Assembly: GCF_000359745.1 (NCBI RefSeq)
Contig: NZ_AQHN01000054.1
Coordinates: forward strand, 1-64,000
DNA from: Rhizobium freirei PRF 81
Lineage (GTDB): Bacteria > Pseudomonadota > Alphaproteobacteria > Rhizobiales > Rhizobiaceae
DNA: 64,000 bases
Reading direction: 5' to 3'
Shown here: piece by piece, positions 59,943 through 64,000 of the stretch
Layout of the letters: each line of letters opens with the position of its first letter
Numbering within the stretch: position 1 is the first letter of the stretch
Program-made: the position numbers and the translations under genes
The notes under the pieces: generated by a model
Seen by the model: the letters and a program-made list of their open reading frames with translations, nothing else
Databases searched by the model: none
What the model was told of the DNA's origin: nothing

Positions 59943-61727
59943 TCACGCCGCATCCGCATCGTCTGCGCCATATGGCCGGTCTTCTTCCACCGGCATATCG
60001 GAGAAACAGACCATATTGCGACCGTTCCGCTTGGCTTGATAAAGCCGCCCGTCAGCAACGGCCGCCAGTTCCTCCCATTGCTCGGCTGCGCATTGCGCTC
60101 GCCAATCGACGCCGAAGCTGGCAGTGACCGTCAGCTCGTACGCTTCGCTGATAACAGCGTGCCCAAGGGTTTCACACAGCCGCTTTGCAGTGGTACGGGC
60201 CGATGTCTCGGTGACATCGACCAATACGATGACGAACTCCTCGCCGCCATAGCGCGCGAACAGATCCTGCGGGCGCAAATGAGGAGTCAAAATCTGCGCC
60301 GTTCTTTGAAGCACAAGGTCTCCGACGGCATGTCCATAGCGATCGTTGATCGACTTGAAATGGTCGATATCGAGCATGATGACGGCAATTCCGCCGAGAT
60401 CGGCTCCGGGCGCAGTAAGCTCCCTCATGGCCTCGCCAAGTGCACGGCGGTTGAGAAGACCGGTCAGTGCATCCGTTTGCGAGAGGCGCCTCAGCTCCTC
60501 GGTCATCGACTTGCGCTCTATCTCCAGATGCCGCTTGAGGCGCTGCTGCTCCCGCAGCAGATCGAGCCGCTGAAACATCTCGCGCACCTCGCGCCCGGCG
60601 TGAGGCATCGATGGTGGCTGCGTGAGATTGCCGGCGGCGATATCGTCGATCTGCCGCATGGCGACAAGCATCGGCCGGAAAAGCGATCGTCCAAGCACGT
60701 AAGCCAATCCGAGCATCACCGATATTGCCGTACCGGCCAGCAGGGTCGAGATCAGCATGATGGCGAAAGCCTTCTCCCGCATTTTCTCCAGGGAGGTCAG
60801 CGCGCCGTTCTCAATCTGCTCGCGCAGCGTCTCGGTTGACCTCATGCCTGGAACGTATTTCGCGCTGAATTCGACCGGTGTCGGCGGGTTGCCGGCATTG
60901 AGTTCAAAAACCACCCGTTGCGCGTAGGGCAATGAGCCGGCGAAGTAGTTTACCGTCACTTGATCCAGTAGCTGGGCGACGTCTTTGGATTGGAGGGCGT
61001 CAGGCGCGTAGGTTCTCAGAAGTGCATTCACCTCGAGAAGCCGGTTCAATTCGCCTTCAAATGCGACGCGATAGTGCCAGCGCGCTTGCCCCTGGGAGGT
61101 CAGCATCATCACGACATAGGATCCCACCCTGCCGGCACGCTCCCTCAGTGTTCCGGCCAGAGAGGTTAATATGACCTCAGCACTCGTTTCGGGCGCCTGA
61201 GCAATGATCGATCGTCCAGCCACGTCGCGATAATCCTGGGCGCGATCCGCAGCGCGGAACATCGCCTGGATGGCTTCGGCAATTCTTGCTCCATTTCGCT
61301 CGCTGTACGGCAATGCCGCGACTGCGTCCACGGCACTTCTGCCAGCCTCCAACTGAGCTCTGACGGCCAGGAATGCGTTGCGCATCTCCGGCGACGCGTC
61401 GATCTCTGTCCGAAAGAGCGTCTCTATGGCAGCGACATCCCGGTCGGTTTCTTCCCGGCTCTTCTTCAGGGCTGCCGCGAACGGCGGCTGTTGCTCTTCC
61501 GGAGCACTCATGAGGCTATTTGCCGGCCCCCGCTCCCGTGAGATCGCGGCCGCCGCATGCAACGCGACATGGAATCGATCGAATTCCGTCACGCCTCGCT
61601 TGTAATTGATGTAATCCGACAGGCTGAAGGCAATTGTCGAGCCGGCCATCATCAAGCAAACCATGATAACAGCTATGGCTCCGATCCACTGCAGCTGTTG
61701 AATTCTAAGCCGCGACAAGAAATGCAC
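59943..61727 (-). CDS. Membrane-bound diguanylate cyclase (GGDEF)
   Basis: A 594-residue protein making cyclic di-GMP. TM1 at about residues 15-36, a periplasmic sensor of some 270 residues rich in helices (nitrate/NIT-like: ISRERGPANSLMSAPEEQQ), TM2 at about 322-345, a HAMP-like segment (MRQIDDIAAGNLTQ), a coiled linker and the GGDEF domain at 420-575 with the active-site YGGEEF. I see no clear RxxD inhibitory site. It starts with GTG. Lying beside the pilus operon, it may govern attachment. Confidence 0.9.
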   Translation of the reverse strand: MHFLSRLRIQQLQWIGAIAVIMVCLMMAGSTIAFSLSDYINYKRGVTEFDRFHVALHAAAAISRERGPANSLMSAPEEQQPPFAAALKKSREETDRDVAAIETLFRTEIDASPEMRNAFLAVRAQLEAGRSAVDAVAALPYSERNGARIAEAIQAMFRAADRAQDYRDVAGRSIIAQAPETSAEVILTSLAGTLRERAGRVGSYVVMMLTSQGQARWHYRVAFEGELNRLLEVNALLRTYAPDALQSKDVAQLLDQVTVNYFAGSLPYAQRVVFELNAGNPPTPVEFSAKYVPGMRSTETLREQIENGALTSLEKMREKAFAIMLISTLLAGTAISVMLGLAYVLGRSLFRPMLVAMRQIDDIAAGNLTQPPSMPHAGREVREMFQRLDLLREQQRLKRHLEIERKSMTEELRRLSQTDALTGLLNRRALGEAMRELTAPGADLGGIAVIMLDIDHFKSINDRYGHAVGDLVLQRTAQILTPHLRPQDLFARYGGEEFVIVLVDVTETSARTTAKRLCETLGHAVISEAYELTVTASFGVDWRAQCAAEQWEELAAVADGRLYQAKRNGRNMVCFSDMPVEEDRPYGADDADAA

Positions 61728-62048
61728 TCCACAAACAATCAGCTGATCTAAATTACACCAGATTAGGTGGAATCTTCACTTAACGAACAGGCTTAAATAT
61801 TTCTCACGGTCGAACGACCAAGCCGCAGTGATCGCTGGCACTCAGGACAGGCTTTCACCGGAGGTGAGCGCAGACGTCGCCCACGCCGCTTCGCGCAGCA
61901 AACAGATGCCATTGTTATGCCGATCGAAGGCCATAGGCAGGAAAAGTGCCGGAATTACGTCGTCAGTCGCGGCTTTCTTGCCAGGTTTGGCTCGCCGTGA
62001 AACCTGGAGCGCGATCTGCGCCCTGCATCAAACATCGTGCGAGAAAGC
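61728..62048. other. Intergenic, nothing recognised
   Basis: The 321 bases upstream of the diguanylate cyclase and downstream of the small-protein pair contain short frames only. A promoter for the cyclase gene must be present; I cannot place it. Confidence 0.45.
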
Positions 62049-62351
62049 CTAGTTCTCCACAAAAACCGCGGGCATAAGGTTGGCGCGGGCCGAATAATGC
62101 GGCTGTCCGACAGCATGAGAGATCACCAGCGCGTAGAAGAGGACCGTACCGAGCAGAATGGCAATGCCGTGCAACGGAAGGCCCTTCTTGGGTGCATCGC
62201 CCAATGCCTTAAGCTTCGGCGAATTGGCATGGGAGTGCCTTGGCGCCTCCATCTTCGTGAAGGGCAGCAGCAGCTCCTTTTCCATGCGAGCCTGCTCGTC
62301 AAGTCGCTTATTATGCCTCGTCGTGGGCCTAAACGGGATGATATCGCCCAT
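62049..62351 (-). CDS. Small single-pass membrane protein, unrecognised
   Basis: A 100-residue protein. A basic, polar N-terminal half (GDIIPFRPTTRHNKRLDEQ) is followed by one hydrophobic helix at about residues 60-80 (GIAILLGTVLFYALVISHAV). The arrangement suggests an inner-membrane protein with a cytoplasmic head. It lies 30 bases downstream of another small gene on the same strand. An AAAGGGA lies upstream of the start. No family recognised. Confidence 0.6.
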   Translation of the reverse strand: MGDIIPFRPTTRHNKRLDEQARMEKELLLPFTKMEAPRHSHANSPKLKALGDAPKKGLPLHGIAILLGTVLFYALVISHAVGQPHYSARANLMPAVFVEN

Positions 62352-62381
62352 TTTTCACGCGGTCCCTTTTACCACTCGCAG

Positions 62382-62660
62382 CTATTGGCCATTCTCTTGG
62401 TTAGGATCGGCATCGATGTAGTCAACGCGAACCACGACCTTTTCCGGCCGTTGCTCGCCATGCCGGACAATCACGGTCACGATGCAGCGGTTGTCGCGTG
62501 GCCTGACGGACAGCAGGCGCCCTTTTGTCTTCGATAAAACCTGATCGGCAGCATTCGAGCAATCCTGGATCTTGCCGGTGACTGGAACAACCTGGCCCTG
62601 CCCTGCCAGTGCCGAGCCCGCAACCGAGATTCCGACGAGTGCTGCTAAAATCCTGATCAT
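62382..62660 (-). CDS. Small exported protein, unrecognised
   Basis: A 92-residue protein with a signal peptide (IRILAALVGISVAGSALAG, cleavage near residue 20). The mature part has two Cys (DCSNAADQ and DNRCIVTVIVRH), probably a disulphide, and ends in an acidic tail. The overall pattern recalls small PepSY-like periplasmic proteins, but I do not claim the family. Start at 62660 has GGAG upstream; the frame stays open to 62708. Confidence 0.6.
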   Translation of the reverse strand: MIRILAALVGISVAGSALAGQGQVVPVTGKIQDCSNAADQVLSKTKGRLLSVRPRDNRCIVTVIVRHGEQRPEKVVVRVDYIDADPNQENGQ

Positions 62661-62913
62661 GGACGCAGCATACTCCAAGAGGCGCGCGCAGGCGACCTCG
62701 CTCCGCAAGAATACCAGCCTATTTGCGTCATCTTTTCGTTGGGTGTCACCAACTCACAAAGGATGAAAGGCGGCGCATTGGCGAACGACACCGGTTGCAC
62801 GCTGCGGTAGACTTTCTAAGCAGACTCATGGAGGAAAATGCCGCGAAACTGCTCTGTGCTGGAAGAGCGGCGCAGCTGGTGGCGTAATATCGAATGTTTT
62901 TGCTGCAAGAGGC

Positions 62914-63462
62914 ATGATGCTTATTCTGGAAACCTCCCGGCTCATTCTCCGACCCTGGCAGGATCGGGACCGCGCGCCGTTCGCCGCCATCAACGCCGAT
63001 GCCAAGGTGCGGCGATATTATTACCCGAGTTTGCTGACGGCGACGGAAACGGATAAGCTGATCGACGAGGCCAATGAACGATTGATGCAGGACGGGTTTG
63101 GATTCCTTGCCGTCGAGCGCAAAGCCGACGGTGTGCTGATTGGGGGCGCAGGTCTGTCGCGTCCCGGACCGGAAGTTCCAGGCAGTTTCCCACTTGAGAT
63201 CGGCTGGATTCTCGGTCAGGCCCATTGGCGGCAAGGCTATGCCACAGAAGCCAGCCATCGTTGTCTCGATTTCGCGTGGCAGCAATTTGGTGCCGAATGC
63301 GTGATTGGCTACACGTCGAGCGTCAACCTGCCATCCCGGCAGGTAATGGAAAAGATCGGCATGGCGCGTGTGGAAAATGGCGACTTTGACGACGTCACCG
63401 TGCCGCCGGGGCATATCTTGCGACCGCATGCACTCTACCGCGTCGATAGACCGGGGCAATAG
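62914..63462 (+). CDS. GNAT-family N-acetyltransferase (RimJ/RimL type)
   Basis: A 182-residue acetyltransferase. It opens ILETSRLILRPWQDRDRAPF, the typical RimJ/RimL start, then IGWILGQAHWRQGYATEAS for acetyl-CoA binding and VNLPSRQVMEKIGM for the late motif. It uses acetyl-CoA to modify an amine, possibly a protein N-terminus or a small molecule. Start at 62914 or the next ATG at 62917; AAGAGG is just upstream. Confidence 0.88.
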   Translation: MMLILETSRLILRPWQDRDRAPFAAINADAKVRRYYYPSLLTATETDKLIDEANERLMQDGFGFLAVERKADGVLIGGAGLSRPGPEVPGSFPLEIGWILGQAHWRQGYATEASHRCLDFAWQQFGAECVIGYTSSVNLPSRQVMEKIGMARVENGDFDDVTVPPGHILRPHALYRVDRPGQ

Positions 63463-63530
63463 ACCTCGGAAACGCTGAGGAACGGGATCGCGGCCTTGCG
63501 CCATCGGCACATTCACGCGAAAACGCGCAT

Positions 63531-64000
63531 ATGAGTATCCCGACAGTCCATCCATTCGCCTTCGATCCCACCTATGGCATGAAGCTCGAACAGCTCCGCG
63601 CTATCGAACCGCCGGAAGCGCCCGACGGCTTCGACGAGTTCTGGCAGAAGCGCTACAGGGCTGCCATCTCAGTCGATCCACAGCCCAGGCTCCGTCACAG
63701 CGAGCTGCGCCACGATAACTGGCAAGTCTTCGATATCGGCTACACATCGACCGGATCGTTTCCAATCAACGGCTGGCTTCTTATTCCCCGCAAGGGGCAG
63801 GTACGGCGGGGACTGGTCGTCGGGCATGGCTATGGCGGCAGAGACCAACCCGATTTTGATCTGCCGCTGGAAGAGACGGCAGTACTGTTTCCCTGTTCCC
63901 GCGGCCTGTCGCTCAGCGGCTGTCGGCAAATTCCAGCGGATGCTTCGGACCACGTCATTTGCGGCATAGAGAGCCGCGACACCTACGTCATCGGCGGCTG
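63531..64000 (+). CDS. Acetyl-xylan esterase/cephalosporin-C deacetylase family protein, 5' part
   Basis: An open frame starts at 63531 and runs off the window end, giving 156 residues. It reads HPFAFDPTYGMKLEQLRAIE near the start, then GFDEFWQKRY, GYTSTGSFPINGWLLIPRKG, and VVGHGYGGRDQPDFD, which matches the AXE1 family (PPDFDEFW, G--I-GWL--P, V-FHGY-G). The catalytic GxSQGG lies beyond the window. It would deacetylate a sugar or related ester. No ribosome site is obvious. Confidence 0.75.
   Translation, partial: MSIPTVHPFAFDPTYGMKLEQLRAIEPPEAPDGFDEFWQKRYRAAISVDPQPRLRHSELRHDNWQVFDIGYTSTGSFPINGWLLIPRKGQVRRGLVVGHGYGGRDQPDFDLPLEETAVLFPCSRGLSLSGCRQIPADASDHVICGIESRDTYVIGG

Noticed and set aside
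61828..62052. 74-codon plus-strand frame
   Set aside because: No ribosome site, no recognisable features and unusual composition; probably chance.

Overview
The window looks like an accessory replicon or a flexible chromosomal region of a member of the Rhizobiaceae (Rhizobium/Agrobacterium group). The reasons are high GC content, many binding-protein-dependent ABC importers each beside its own LacI, DeoR or LuxR-type regulator, two copies of a RIME-type intergenic mosaic repeat, a class III adenylate cyclase, and rhizobial families such as DUF992 and SCPU pili. I see no rRNA, tRNA, CRISPR array, insertion sequence or phage gene. Nearly all the sequence is intact, tightly packed coding sequence.

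Layout. 0-0.3 kb: remnant of an ABC ATPase. 0.4-8.3 kb: DoxX, then a sugar ABC operon with a PfkB kinase and a GatZ/KbaZ-type epimerase, and a divergent LacI regulator. 8.3-10.8 kb: ECF sigma factor with a SnoaL tail, alpha/beta hydrolase and ABM/EthD protein. 11.0-16.8 kb: LuxR-type regulator facing a polyamine-type ABC operon and an SDR, with a 30-bp palindrome between them. 17.1-18.9 kb: flavohaemoprotein and NsrR, with a palindrome upstream. 18.9-20.4 kb: ArsR, AHSA1 and GST, with an octanucleotide-repeat promoter. 20.8-27.1 kb: CtlX, DDAH, a polar amino-acid ABC importer and an M20 amidohydrolase, preceded by a likely ornithine cyclodeaminase remnant. 27.2-28.8 kb: MarR, DoxX and GST with twin operators.

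29.2-38.9 kb is the most striking part. Two near-identical Pho-box-like promoter modules precede a GNAT gene and an eight-gene operon: DeoR regulator, alkaline-phosphatase-superfamily phosphodiesterase, peptide-type binding protein, calcineurin-like phosphatase, two ATPases and two permeases. It reads as a phosphate-starvation system that imports a phosphorylated or phosphodiester compound and strips its phosphate. Its layout resembles the agrocinopine (acc) operon of Ti plasmids, but with unrelated hydrolases.

39-50.6 kb: coiled-coil protein, soluble PAS chemoreceptor, then a LacI-led cluster of adenine deaminase, a histidine-ammonia-lyase homologue lacking the Ala-Ser-Gly MIO triad, an ornithine-cyclodeaminase-family protein and a PhnD-like protein without signal peptide; then a nucleoside deoxyribosyltransferase and an adenylate cyclase. 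50.8-54.7 kb: DUF992, PepT and two unrecognised genes. 55.1-59.9 kb: an archaic (Csu-like) chaperone-usher pilus cluster. 59.9-64 kb: diguanylate cyclase, two small proteins, a GNAT and the start of an acetyl-xylan-esterase-family gene cut by the window end.

All calls come from reading the sequence and from family knowledge; no database search was run. Promoters and operators are pattern-based inferences.
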